DNA from: CAZTVF01 sp964616985
GTDB lineage: Bacteria; Planctomycetota; Phycisphaerae; SM23-33
Reading direction: 5' to 3'
Assembly (NCBI GenBank): GCA_964616985.1
Contig: CAZTVF010000064.1
Span: 1 to 31,148 of the forward strand
Length of the DNA stretch: 31,148 nucleotides
Positions within the stretch are counted from its first letter, which is position 1; every line of letters starts with the position of its first letter. Under the pieces are notes generated by a model that was not told where the DNA came from, did not search any database, and was given only the letters and a program-made list of their open reading frames with translations. This document shows, piece by piece, positions 1 to 6,616 of the stretch. Both the position numbers and the translations under genes were made by a program.

Positions 1-685
1 CCATGCCGCCGGTGTTGGGGCCGGTGTCGCCGTCGCCGATGGGCTTGTGGTCCTGGATGGGCTCCAGCGGATAGATGGTCTTGCCGTCGCAGAAGGCCAG
101 CACGGTGGCCTCGGGGCCGATGAGCATCTCTTCGATAAGCACGACGTTGCCGGCCGGCCCGAAGATCTTCTGCTCCATCATCTCTTCAAGGGGCTTGACG
201 GCCTGGTAGGGCTCGGGGCAGACGACGACGCCCTTGCCCTTGGCCAGCCCGGCCGCCTTGACGGCCACGCCGTGGTCGCGGGAAAGGACGTAGTCCTTGG
301 CGCTCTTGAGATCGGTGAAGACGCGGGCCTCGGCGGTGGGCACGGAGGCGGCGCGCATGAGGTTCTTGGCGTAGGCCTTGTCGCTCTCGATGCGGGCGGC
401 GTCGGCGCTGGGGCCGAAGACGCGGAGGCCCTCTTTGCGCAGGGCGTCGGCCATGCCCATGGCCAGGGGGTCCTCGGGCCCGATGACGACGAGGTCAGGC
501 TTGTTCGCCTTGGCGAACTTGACGATGCCGGCGATGTCGTCGGCCTTGATGCCGACGCACTCGGCATGCCTCGCAATGCCCGGGTTGCCCGGGGCCGCCC
601 AGATGCGCTCGCACAGCTTCGACTGCGACATCTTCCACGCCAGCGCGTCCTCGCGTCCGCCGCTGCCAACCAACAGGATATTCAT
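1..685 (-). CDS. purD: Phosphoribosylamine--glycine ligase, N-terminal part (runs off left edge)
   Basis: The reverse strand encodes a protein starting MNILLVGSGGREDALAWK, the GARS N-terminal fold with its Gly-rich GSGGRE turn. Further along are the VVIGPEDPLAMGMAD segment, an ATP-grasp region with KAAGLAKGKGVVV, and the conserved IEEMLIGPEATVLAFCDGK stretch, ending at the edge in DGDTGPNTGGM. About 228 residues of the usual 420-430 are present. PurD joins 5-phosphoribosylamine and glycine with ATP to give GAR, the second step of de novo purine synthesis, in the cytoplasm. The ATG at 685-683 has a good Shine-Dalgarno sequence (AAGGAAG) just upstream. No partner purine gene is visible, and the upstream neighbour on this strand is repeat-rich non-coding DNA. 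The identification is firm; only the C-terminal half is unseen. Confidence 0.95.
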   Translation of the reverse strand, partial: MNILLVGSGGREDALAWKMSQSKLCERIWAAPGNPGIARHAECVGIKADDIAGIVKFAKANKPDLVVIGPEDPLAMGMADALRKEGLRVFGPSADAARIESDKAYAKNLMRAASVPTAEARVFTDLKSAKDYVLSRDHGVAVKAAGLAKGKGVVVCPEPYQAVKPLEEMMEQKIFGPAGNVVLIEEMLIGPEATVLAFCDGKTIYPLEPIQDHKPIGDGDTGPNTGGM

Positions 686-769
686 AGTGCTTCCTTTCGA
701 AGGCAGGAGTGTAGCGAAGTGAGGGGGCAGTTTCCAGAGCGAGCCCGCATCCCGCGTCTCTTTGGGCCG

Positions 770-848
770 GTCCCATGCTCTTCGACCGGGTGCCATGCTC
801 TTCTCCGGGTGCCATGCTTTTAGGCCCGCAGGGCCAAAAGCATGTTTA
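770..848. repeat. Tandem GGGTGCCATGCTCTT units leading into a palindrome
   Basis: Roughly 19-bp units around the words CCATGCTCTTC and GGGTGCCATGCT occur three times from about 770. The last enters a hairpin in which CATGCTTTT (813-821) pairs with AAAAGCATG (836-844) across a GC-rich centre (AGGCCCGCAGGGCC). The same palindrome, in opposite orientation and with the same flanking words, is at 1713-1761. It lies upstream of purD, so it could be in its leader, but no function is evident. Confidence 0.75.
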
Positions 849-928
849 CACCTCCCCCACCGGGTGACGATGAAAGCCGATTTCCGGGCATGCACCATCC
901 CCTTGTGGCGGCGCTCGGAGGATCAAGG

Positions 929-1000
929 CGGCTTGTCCGTTCGGCGCTGTAGCGGCCGCCGGGCGAATAGACGCTTCTACAGCGCCGAACGGACAAGCCG
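929..1000. repeat. 24-bp perfect inverted repeat, 24-bp spacer (dispersed palindrome, copy 1)
   Basis: Bases 929-952 are the exact reverse complement of 977-1000, separated by 24 bp. The arm core (TTCGGCGCTGT, then CTTCTACAGCGCCGAACGG on the other side) recurs at 9495-9573, and a single arm recurs at 30268-30289. The spacers differ between copies while the arms are kept, as expected of a REP- or MITE-like dispersed element. Confidence 0.85.
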
Positions 1001-1029
1001 CGCCCACGATCACGAGAGACCATGGCGAA

Positions 1030-1125
1030 TCACAGATAACGCCGGTGCGAATCGAGCAACTCGGCCAGGCGGGCGCGGAGCTTTGCGCCGGCCTCGCCTA
1101 TGCGCCATGTCTCCGCCAGCCCGGA
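1030..1125 (-). pseudogene. Duplicated 3' tail of the M42 peptidase gene (remnant)
   Basis: The minus strand here reads IGEAGAKLRARLAELLD then SHRRYL and stop. The intact peptidase gene at 1766-2848 ends IGEADAKLRKRLRELLD then SHRRYL and stop. At DNA level about 37 bp spanning the stop codon (from 1028 and from 1764) differ at only one or two positions, and protein-level similarity reaches about 30 residues before fading near 1125. There is no start codon and no upstream peptidase sequence; the lipoprotein gene's stop codon lies just beyond, at 1139. This is a truncated copy of a paralog's end, not a functional gene. Both tails are followed by palindromic repeats. Confidence 0.75.
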
Positions 1126-1138
1126 CAGTACCCCTGAC

Positions 1139-1594
1139 CTAATCCGGAACGAATCGGAGCATCTCCCAAGGGTCTTGAACCAGCCAACCGCTCTTCGTCG
1201 TGCGCCGTTTGATCTCAGGTTCGAGCCTGGGATCAAGGCTGCATTGGTTGGGATCGACCTGCCTTCGATAAAAGACTCGATCCTCGCCGGGCTCGAAGAT
1301 GAGGGGGTCGGACCAGGTATGTGGGAACACGATGCGCCGCCCGTAACCAGGCTTGTTGAGGCGGATTCTTTCGGAGTAATATCCTTGTGACGACTGCACC
1401 CATGCGTACCCCTCACGATCCGTCACACCCGGAGGATAGGCCGCCCCCCATAGGGGCGCGCCAGCCATCACCTCCACGGTTACCTCCGCGCCTTCGACAG
1501 GTTTCCCGCCAGTATCGACAACTCGGATACGATGCCAGCCGCACCCGCCAAGCAGCAAGAGTCCCATGACGGACAAAGCGGCAGTTGCCTTCAT
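1139..1594 (-). CDS. Small lipoprotein with a carboxypeptidase-regulatory-like beta domain
   Basis: The 151-aa product begins MKATAALSVMGLLLLGGCGW, a signal peptide ending in a clear lipobox (LLGGC, Cys at residue 18), so it should be lipidated and held at a membrane. The next segment, RIRVVDTGGKPVEGAEVTVE, matches the pattern of carboxypeptidase-D regulatory-like or Big-type beta-sandwich domains (V-D-x-G-x-P-V-x-G-A-x-V). The rest is rich in aromatic and basic residues and has no catalytic motif I recognise. The start at 1594 is chosen over upstream in-frame ATGs because AAGGAAG lies 6-7 bases before it and the signal peptide begins there. The gene stands alone between palindromic repeats, with a duplicated peptidase tail just downstream, so it may have arrived with or between repeats. 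Its binding partner or function is unknown. Confidence 0.8.
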   Translation of the reverse strand: MKATAALSVMGLLLLGGCGWHRIRVVDTGGKPVEGAEVTVEVMAGAPLWGAAYPPGVTDREGYAWVQSSQGYYSERIRLNKPGYGRRIVFPHTWSDPLIFEPGEDRVFYRRQVDPNQCSLDPRLEPEIKRRTTKSGWLVQDPWEMLRFVPD

Positions 1595-1712
1595 ATGTCG
1601 GCTTCCTTTGGGCATGATCGAGAAGACACGCGTGTTGGACCAACGTTGGTGCACCGAGACCATGGGCAAGTGTAACGAGCGGCGGGCGGTGCCCGCCCTA
1701 CGCACTTCCGTT

Positions 1713-1761
1713 TAAACATGCTTTTGACCTGCCTGTCGGCAGGTCTAAAAGCATGGCACCC
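1713..1761. repeat. Palindrome, inverted copy of the 807-848 element
   Basis: TAAACATGCTTTT at 1713-1725 and AAAAGCATGGCACCC at 1747-1761 flank a CCTGCC/GGCAGG stem. Read on the other strand this matches the order of words at 807-848, so the two elements face each other across 0.95 kb. It lies immediately after the stop of the M42 peptidase gene and could act as its 3' hairpin, although there is no clean T-tract. Confidence 0.75.
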
Positions 1762-1765
1762 CAAA

Positions 1766-2848
1766 TCACAGATAACGCCGGTGCGAATCGAGCAGCTCGC
1801 GGAGGCGTTTGCGGAGCTTGGCGTCGGCTTCGCCGATGTCGCGGGCGTCGGTGGCGAGGGCGGCGAGGAGTTTGACGAGGCTCTCGAAGTCGTTGATGTC
1901 TACCTGCTCGGCGGCGATGGCGTCGCGCGGGCCCATGTTGTGATAGTTCGCCAGCGGCACGCACACAGCCGCGGCGGTCAGGCCGGCGGCGCAGAAGGCG
2001 GTGGACTCGCACGTGCCCCCGGCCATGAGCTGGCGGGTGCTGCGGAAGTCGGGGTCGAGCTTGGCCAGGTCCTGGGCGACAGCATTGACGTGGGCGGTCA
2101 GGACGGGGTGGAAGGTACGGGCCTTGTCGCCCACGCGAACGACCACGCCGTCGCCCAGCATCGCGCCGCCGCGCTGGGCGGACGTCTCGATGGAGATGAT
2201 GCGGGCGGCGCGGGTCAGCCGCCCGCCTTCGCACGCGGCCAGTGCGCCGACGAAGCCCACCTCCTCCGCCCGCGTCAGCAGGCCCGTCACGGGCGCGTCG
2301 GGCTGCTCGGCCAGCACGTCCTCGATCGCGCACAGCACAGCCGCGGCCCCGACCAGATCGTCGCACGCGCGACTGGCCACGCGGCGGCCGGTAATGCGGC
2401 AGGCTGGCAGGTCCCACATGCCGATCGTGCCGGGTGGCACGGCGGCCTTGGCCGCCAGTTTCAGTCGGCACAGCGGCCACGGGTGCCGGGGCGAGCGGGC
2501 GTAAGCCTCGACCACGGCGGCGATGAGGCCAGCGGCGGTGAAGAACACCACGGCGGCGCCTTTGAAATATCGTTCCTCGACGCCGCCGCGAAACTCGGCC
2601 CACACCGACCGCCCGCTCTGGCGGCAGGCGACGAAGCCGGGGTGGTCCATGTGTGCGGTGAAATACCAGCGGGCCTTGCCGCGGCGACGGGGCGGGTTGA
2701 GGTACAGGTTGCCCGCGGCGTCGGCCGTCACGCCCACGCCCACGCGGGCCGCCCAGTGCCGCACCTGCTCGGCCACCGCCCCCTCGCGAAACGACGCCGT
2801 GGGGCAGGCGAGCACCTCCTGAAGCGTCAACCGGTGGCGAGGCTTCAT
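1766..2848 (-). CDS. M42-type metallo-aminopeptidase
   Basis: The 360-aa product has the layout of the M42/M28-like di-zinc peptidases: TAHMDHPGF (His66, Asp68), ACDDLVGAAA (bridging Asp at 163 or 164), TRAEEVGFVGAL (Glu195 catalytic, Glu196 metal), SIET (Glu221 where Asp or Glu binds metal) and LANYHNMGP (His303 metal). Residues 80-150 would be the inserted dimerisation domain that narrows the active site in this family. Known members are cytoplasmic aminopeptidases or deblocking peptidases that form large tetrahedral complexes; the substrate here cannot be read. The start ATG overlaps the stop of the upstream gene by four bases (ATGA), and GGAGG lies just before it, so the two genes are translationally coupled. 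A short duplicate of the 3' end is present at 1030-1125. Family assignment is good; exact specificity is unknown. Confidence 0.85.
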   Translation of the reverse strand: MKPRHRLTLQEVLACPTASFREGAVAEQVRHWAARVGVGVTADAAGNLYLNPPRRRGKARWYFTAHMDHPGFVACRQSGRSVWAEFRGGVEERYFKGAAVVFFTAAGLIAAVVEAYARSPRHPWPLCRLKLAAKAAVPPGTIGMWDLPACRITGRRVASRACDDLVGAAAVLCAIEDVLAEQPDAPVTGLLTRAEEVGFVGALAACEGGRLTRAARIISIETSAQRGGAMLGDGVVVRVGDKARTFHPVLTAHVNAVAQDLAKLDPDFRSTRQLMAGGTCESTAFCAAGLTAAAVCVPLANYHNMGPRDAIAAEQVDINDFESLVKLLAALATDARDIGEADAKLRKRLRELLDSHRRYL

Positions 2849-4008
2849 GGGCGGCCTCCATTGCGGGATAGCTCTTCCAGCCGCGGCAGCTGGCTGGCAA
2901 GTTCGGCGGCCGCCGTCGTGCCGGGAAAGCGCGCGATGATCTGCCTCGCCACGCCAAGGGCCTCGCCGTATCGACGCCGCTCGATCATATCCCGCAGGGT
3001 GTCGCGCATCTGGCGGACTTCCTCGATGCGGGCGTTCTCCTGCAGCGTCTGCAGGATCAGGACCACCTCGTGCGCCTCAGTCGAGTCTGGGTACAGGCTC
3101 AGCAGGCGGCTGGCGTGCTCCAGCGCCTGCCGCCAGCGGCGGCCCTCGCTGTGACGCTCCACCTCGCGGTACAGCCGCTTGGTCTGCTCGGCCGCGAAGG
3201 CGTTCGCCTCGCGCTTCACGCGGTCGAGCAGCTCCGCCGCCGCCTGCGATTGTGGATGCTTCTGGGCCAAGTTGGTGGCCGTCTTGAGCGCGTCGTCGAA
3301 CCTCGCCAAGGCCATGAGGTTGTCGGCCTCGCCCGTCTGGCGGGCGACGTCGCGGTCCTGGGCGGCCTGCCGGGCGGATGCGAGCTGCTGCCCCAGCCAG
3401 TCGGGCCGGGTGTCGCAGGGGAAGTCCTCGGCGAATCGGCGGAGCTTTTCATCGGCGGCGTGGAAGTCGCCGGCGTCGATGGCAGCCTGGATCGCCGCCC
3501 CGTCCTTGGCGGCCTGCTCGCCGAGCTGCCGCTGCCGCTTGGTCCGGCGCTCGTCATCGGTGAACATGAGGTTGGCGTTGAGATCCTTGATCAGGGCCAG
3601 CAGTTCGGTGACGGCCGCGGGATCGATGGCGGGCTTGGCCGGAGGCGGCGGCAGGATGGGCGGCGTGCGAGCGGCCGCCTGCGTCACGACCTGCGCGGGC
3701 GAGGGCAGCGCGTCCAGCCCATTGAGCATGTCCAGCAGGCGGTGCTGCAGGCTCATGGATTCATACTGCGAGCGCACCAGCCAGCTCATCGCCCATGCGG
3801 CCGCGCCGACCACGCCGCCACCCAGCACAACGAGCAAGGCGGCCAGGATAGTCCGGGCCGTCGCCTCCTCCGCGGACGTCAGCAGGATGCCCGCGCCCAC
3901 GACCCCCGCGCCGGGCGCGCATACCGCCACGGCCGACAGCACGGTCAGCAGGCCATACGGCCCCGGCCGAAGAGGATGGATCTCGTTTGGCTCCACGCTA
4001 CGCCCCAT
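2845..4008 (-). CDS. Membrane-anchored helical-repeat (TPR-like) protein
   Basis: From the ATG at 4008 the protein has 387 residues. Two hydrophobic segments near the N terminus (GLLTVLSAVAVCAPGAGVVG and TILAALLVVLGGGVVGAAAW) anchor it. A Pro/Ala-rich linker follows, then a long alpha-helical C-terminal half with repeated units of the TPR type (for example FDDALKTATNLAQKHPQSQA, RRYGEALGVARQIIARFPGT). Such repeats usually mediate protein contacts; no enzyme motif is seen. The start is uncertain: ATGs at 4047 and 4146 are also in frame, none with a strong Shine-Dalgarno. I reject 4146 because its first codons lie in a hairpin-forming palindrome (about 4102-4125), which looks like intergenic DNA. 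The M42 peptidase gene overlaps the stop, so the two products may work together. Confidence 0.8.
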   Translation of the reverse strand: MGRSVEPNEIHPLRPGPYGLLTVLSAVAVCAPGAGVVGAGILLTSAEEATARTILAALLVVLGGGVVGAAAWAMSWLVRSQYESMSLQHRLLDMLNGLDALPSPAQVVTQAAARTPPILPPPPAKPAIDPAAVTELLALIKDLNANLMFTDDERRTKRQRQLGEQAAKDGAAIQAAIDAGDFHAADEKLRRFAEDFPCDTRPDWLGQQLASARQAAQDRDVARQTGEADNLMALARFDDALKTATNLAQKHPQSQAAAELLDRVKREANAFAAEQTKRLYREVERHSEGRRWRQALEHASRLLSLYPDSTEAHEVVLILQTLQENARIEEVRQMRDTLRDMIERRRYGEALGVARQIIARFPGTTAAAELASQLPRLEELSRNGGRP

Positions 4009-4273
4009 TATTGGCTCTTGAGTCGCATTCCGCAAGGAGTCCGCCATTGAATATGGAGCTATCGCAATAGGACGGGGCGCACCTTGCTTCAGTGCCGCAC
4101 ACCGCTGTGAAAACAGCGGTGCTTTCTGCGGGAGTGTTACGACCATGATTTTTTGCCTTTTTTCAGAATTTCGCTGGGGCCTGAAATACGATTAGGTCGG
4201 AAGCATTCAAATGGCTTTAATTTCAAGAGTTACGATGGGTACTGGCCTAGGGGAATGGCCGATATCCGCTTAC

Positions 4274-4302
4274 GGAATAATAGGGTGTTTACCCGATATT
4301 CC
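4274..4302. promoter_or_regulatory. 29-bp imperfect dyad just upstream of a -35 element
   Basis: GGAATA (4274-4279) and GGGT (4283-4286) are mirrored by ACCC (4291-4294) and TATTCC (4297-4302) around GTTT. The dyad ends two bases before the TTGCAT of the promoter at 4305-4332. Position and symmetry fit an operator or activator site; no regulator is identified. Confidence 0.45.
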
Positions 4303-4304
4303 CA

Positions 4305-4332
4305 TTGCATTACTTTTGGCGTGAGATATAAT
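4305..4332 (+). promoter_or_regulatory. Sigma-70-type promoter for the candidate small RNA
   Basis: TTGCAT (4305-4310), a 16-bp spacer and a perfect TATAAT (4327-4332) predict a transcript starting near 4339 on the plus strand. No protein gene follows on that strand, but a hairpin-rich segment ending in a terminator does. The -35 match is only moderate (TTG conserved). Confidence 0.55.
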
Positions 4333-4338
4333 CATTGA

Positions 4339-4488
4339 TGTAGGGTTGGATGAGGTGATCGAGTAAGTGAATGTGACTCTCTGACCCTTTAGCGTTTGAC
4401 CCCCTTTCGGACCAGCTCCCCCCCGGCTGGTTCGAATGCCGAGGCGGCGCGTGTCGTCCCCCCCCGCGGCACGCCCGCCATTTTTTTG
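4339..4488 (+). ncRNA. Candidate small RNA with two C-rich hairpin loops
   Basis: The unit runs from a predicted start about 7 bases after TATAAT to a U-tract at 4481-4487, roughly 150 nt. Hairpin A pairs 4406-4416 with 4426-4436 (11 pairs including one G-U) and exposes the loop UCCCCCCCG. Hairpin B, which is also the terminator, pairs 4443-4456 with 4467-4479 (13 pairs, one bulged C) and exposes UCCCCCCCCG. Upstream, TGACCCTTT and TGACCCCCTTT form a short direct repeat. The ATG triplets at 4338, 4350 and 4371 meet stops within one or two codons, so it looks non-coding. C-rich loops in known bacterial sRNAs (Staphylococcus Rsa RNAs with UCCC motifs) pair with G-rich Shine-Dalgarno sequences. 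A similar role here is inference. I know of no named family matching it. Confidence 0.6.
4443..4487 (+). terminator. Intrinsic terminator of the candidate small RNA
   Basis: The arms GGCGG-c-GCGTGTCG and CGGCACGC-CCGCC pair with one bulge and a C-rich loop, followed by ATTTTTTT. The stem is GC-rich and the seven-T tract starts one base after it, which fits a Rho-independent terminator on the plus strand. Confidence 0.75.
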
Positions 4489-4510
4489 CGCTCAAATCTC
4501 TAAGAACATG

Positions 4511-4711
4511 TCCACGAATTCCACCGATTACACGAAGAGAGGCTCAGTTTGGCTGTTTTTGGAATGAGAGAGGATGTTAGCGTGGGCGATGATGCCGAAC
4601 CCAGGATCCAGACGCGCTGATGCTACTGCTTCTCAGGGGAGCCTCCCCGCGCGACCACCGCCGCTGTTCTTATCCATCTTTCTTCTTCGTGAAATTCGTG
4701 TAACTCGTGGA
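4511..4711. repeat. Foldback pair of the TCCACGAATTACACGAA type (copy 1)
   Basis: The arm at 4511-4540 (TCCACGAATT...CACGAAGAGA) and the arm at 4681-4711, read in reverse complement (TCCACGAGTTACACGAA...), are imperfect inverted copies about 140 bp apart. A second pair lies at 5488-5595. The right arm abuts the end of the 246-aa gene (stop at 4720-4722). The interior, 4541-4680, shows nothing I can name. Confidence 0.7.
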
Positions 4712-4719
4712 TAGCGAAT

Positions 4720-5460
4720 TTACTGTGCCGCGGCGATGGCAGCGCAGATCGGCTGGATGATGTTGGGCACCACGATGCGGGTGGCGACGTCTTCGCAGAA
4801 TTCGCACTGGGCGGTAAATGAATCCTGCAGTTTGATCACCTGTCCCGGCCGCGGGTACTGGCGGATCGTCAGGTAGACGGTGATGGGATCGTCCTCGTAG
4901 TTGCCCGTCCGCACCTGGTAGCTGCTGGAGCGGGTCTCCACCGACAGTCGGGCCTGCAGCGAGCACGACTCATCCAGCGCGATCACCACGCTGGGCTCGC
5001 ACTCCAGGGGCTTGCCGATATCGGCGGCGAAGGCGGCCAGGGGCGAATTGCCCAGCAGCGCCTGGGCGGTGATGGCGTCACGATTGCCGTGGAAATCGAG
5101 GTTGAAGCCGAACAGCACATCCAGGCACTCCACGTCAAGCCCGCTGACGCCGAGGAAATACGTGCTGCGGTCCAGCAGCCACCGGTGCTGCTGGTAGCCG
5201 TGGTCGGCGCTGGGCGGGTTGAAGTAGCCCGCGCACAGGCGCCGCGGCTGAACCTCCAGCCATTGGTAGCACCCGCTGTCGCGGTCGCCTTCGAGCACAT
5301 GCTCGCCGCCCTCGCCATGGGCGAAGTTGGTCATGGCCGGGAATTCCTTCTGCACGGCCTCAAAAAAATGAAGGATCGTCTCGCGGTTGGTAGGCAACTG
5401 CAACGTGGTCTGAAGGTTCAGATTCACGAAGAAATCATCAGCGACATCGCTAAAATCCAC
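4720..5460 (-). CDS. Unrecognised 246-aa protein
   Basis: I do not recognise this protein. It begins MDFSDVADDFFVNLNLQTTL and is soluble, acidic and of mixed alpha/beta composition, with no signal peptide or membrane segment. Around residues 106-130 it reads FLGVSGLDVECLDVLFGFNL then DFHGNRDAITAQAL. Near the end is a C-x2-C pair (QCEFCEDVATRIVVPNI). Its mid-region suggests a homodimerising or ligand-binding fold, but nothing catalytic is obvious. It uses a GTG start at 5460; AAGGAG lies six bases upstream, close to ideal, so the start is secure. It is co-directional with cysE, but a 142-bp gap holding a foldback repeat separates them. High-GC codon use matches its neighbours. Confidence 0.75.
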   Translation of the reverse strand: MDFSDVADDFFVNLNLQTTLQLPTNRETILHFFEAVQKEFPAMTNFAHGEGGEHVLEGDRDSGCYQWLEVQPRRLCAGYFNPPSADHGYQQHRWLLDRSTYFLGVSGLDVECLDVLFGFNLDFHGNRDAITAQALLGNSPLAAFAADIGKPLECEPSVVIALDESCSLQARLSVETRSSSYQVRTGNYEDDPITVYLTIRQYPRPGQVIKLQDSFTAQCEFCEDVATRIVVPNIIQPICAAIAAAQ

Positions 5461-5487
5461 AGCTCACTCCTTCACAGACCATGTATG

Positions 5488-5595
5488 TCCACGAATTACA
5501 CGGATTTCACGAATAGTAGAAAGACAAAATGCCTCGGCTGTGCCTTCCGCTTTCCGGCCACTGCATTCTTTCGTGTAATTTGTGTAATTCGTGGA
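5488..5595. repeat. Foldback pair of the TCCACGAATTACACGAA type (copy 2)
   Basis: TCCACGAATTACACGGATTT (5488-5507) and the reverse complement of 5566-5595 (TCCACGAATTACACAAATTA) are inverted copies about 45-60 bp apart. They fill the gap between the end of cysE (5603) and the start of the 246-aa gene (5460). A transcript could fold here, but the arms are AT-rich and lack a terminator-like T-tract. Confidence 0.75.
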
Positions 5596-5602
5596 CCTCT
5601 TC

Positions 5603-6532
5603 CTACGCCTTGGTCTTCTTAGGCCGGACCTGCAGCTTGGGCTCTTCCTGGGCCACCACGTTGGCGGCGGCCACCGAATGCGTGACAAACGTATTGCCGC
5701 CGACGGTCGCGCCGGCGCCGATCACGGTCGTGCCGCCCAGGATGGTGGCATTGGCATAGATGGTGACGTTGTCTTCAATAGTAGGATGGCGCTTGAGGCC
5801 CTTGATGGCCCGCCCGCGTTCATCTTTGGGGAAGCTCAGGGCGCCCAGGGTGACGCCCTGGTAAATCTTGACGCTGTCGCCGATCTCGGTGGTCTCGCCG
5901 ATCACCACGCCCGTGGCGTGGTCGATGAAGAAACTCTTGCCAATCCTGGCCCCGGGGTGGATATCGGTGCCCGTAACGCTGTGGGCGTGCTCCGAGAGGA
6001 TGCGCGGCATCAGCGGCACGCCCAGTTGCAGCAGCTCGTGTGCGATTCGGTACACCGTCACCGCGTAGAAGCCCGGGTAGCAGTAGATCACCTCGTCGAC
6101 CGTCTTGGCGGCCGGGTCGCCGTCGAAGGCGGCCTGCGCGTCCAGCGCCAGCATCTGGCGAAGCTGCGGGATCCGCATCAGGAAGTCGTGTGTGATCTTG
6201 CACGCCTCGGTGTGGCAGGGATCGGGGTTGGGGCATTCGACGCATCGCCGCCCGGCGCAGAGGCAGTGGTTGATCTCCTCGGTCAGGTCGTCGCCGATGC
6301 GGCCCAGCAGGTTGCCCACGTGAAAACGCACGTTTTCCTTCGTGAGCTTCTTCTGGCCGTAGTAACCCGGAAACAGCAGCTGCCAGATCTCGTTCAGCAC
6401 CGACACGATCCGCTCGCGCGAAGGCAGAAACGTCTGCCCGATGCGGTGCGTCCGCTCGTCGGCATCGTAGCTGGCCAGGATATCGTTCGTCAGCCGCTCC
6501 AGATCGCCGTTCAATGGCTCGTTCATAGACAT
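5603..6532 (-). CDS. cysE: Serine O-acetyltransferase
   Basis: The 309-aa product ends in a left-handed beta-helix of hexapeptide repeats (GTDIHPGARIGKSFFIDHAT, GVVIGETTEIGDSVKIYQGV, then VTIYANATILGGTTVIGAGA). The catalytic His is at 205 within FFIDHATG, and the acetyl-CoA and serine site GETTEIGD follows. The helical N-terminal domain includes AAFDGDPAAKTVDEVIYCYP, typical of serine acetyltransferases. The enzyme makes O-acetylserine from serine and acetyl-CoA, the first step of cysteine synthesis, in the cytoplasm. The start at 6532 has GGAAGG upstream. It is longer than the E. coli enzyme (273 aa). A Cys-rich segment in the N-terminal domain (about residues 88-110: C-x-C, C-x2-C and two more Cys) could bind a metal. 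No O-acetylserine sulfhydrylase gene is in view. Confidence 0.93.
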   Translation of the reverse strand: MSMNEPLNGDLERLTNDILASYDADERTHRIGQTFLPSRERIVSVLNEIWQLLFPGYYGQKKLTKENVRFHVGNLLGRIGDDLTEEINHCLCAGRRCVECPNPDPCHTEACKITHDFLMRIPQLRQMLALDAQAAFDGDPAAKTVDEVIYCYPGFYAVTVYRIAHELLQLGVPLMPRILSEHAHSVTGTDIHPGARIGKSFFIDHATGVVIGETTEIGDSVKIYQGVTLGALSFPKDERGRAIKGLKRHPTIEDNVTIYANATILGGTTVIGAGATVGGNTFVTHSVAAANVVAQEEPKLQVRPKKTKA

Positions 6533-6616
6533 AGTCCTTCCGCCTATATTCTAAACGAAAGCGAGGTTGATAGGAAGTATCGCGGCGGCGGCTCACCACG
6601 CCGAAGCGCAGAACTG

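Noticed and set aside
47..823. Long plus-strand ORF opposite purD
   Set aside because: It is the antisense reading of purD and continues into repeats; high GC makes long shadow frames common. The same reasoning removes the long antisense frames opposite leuA (9900-11567), the VWA gene (16292-18388) and the giant TPR gene (24918-27365).
4426..4440. GGTTCGAAT resembling a tRNA T-loop
   Set aside because: No 5-bp T-stem with a 7-base loop can be drawn and there is no D-arm, anticodon arm or acceptor stem; the bases belong to the C-loop hairpin instead.
4310..4495. 61-codon minus-strand ORF across the small-RNA unit
   Set aside because: No ribosome site, composition of random GC-rich sequence, and it runs antisense through two perfect hairpins.
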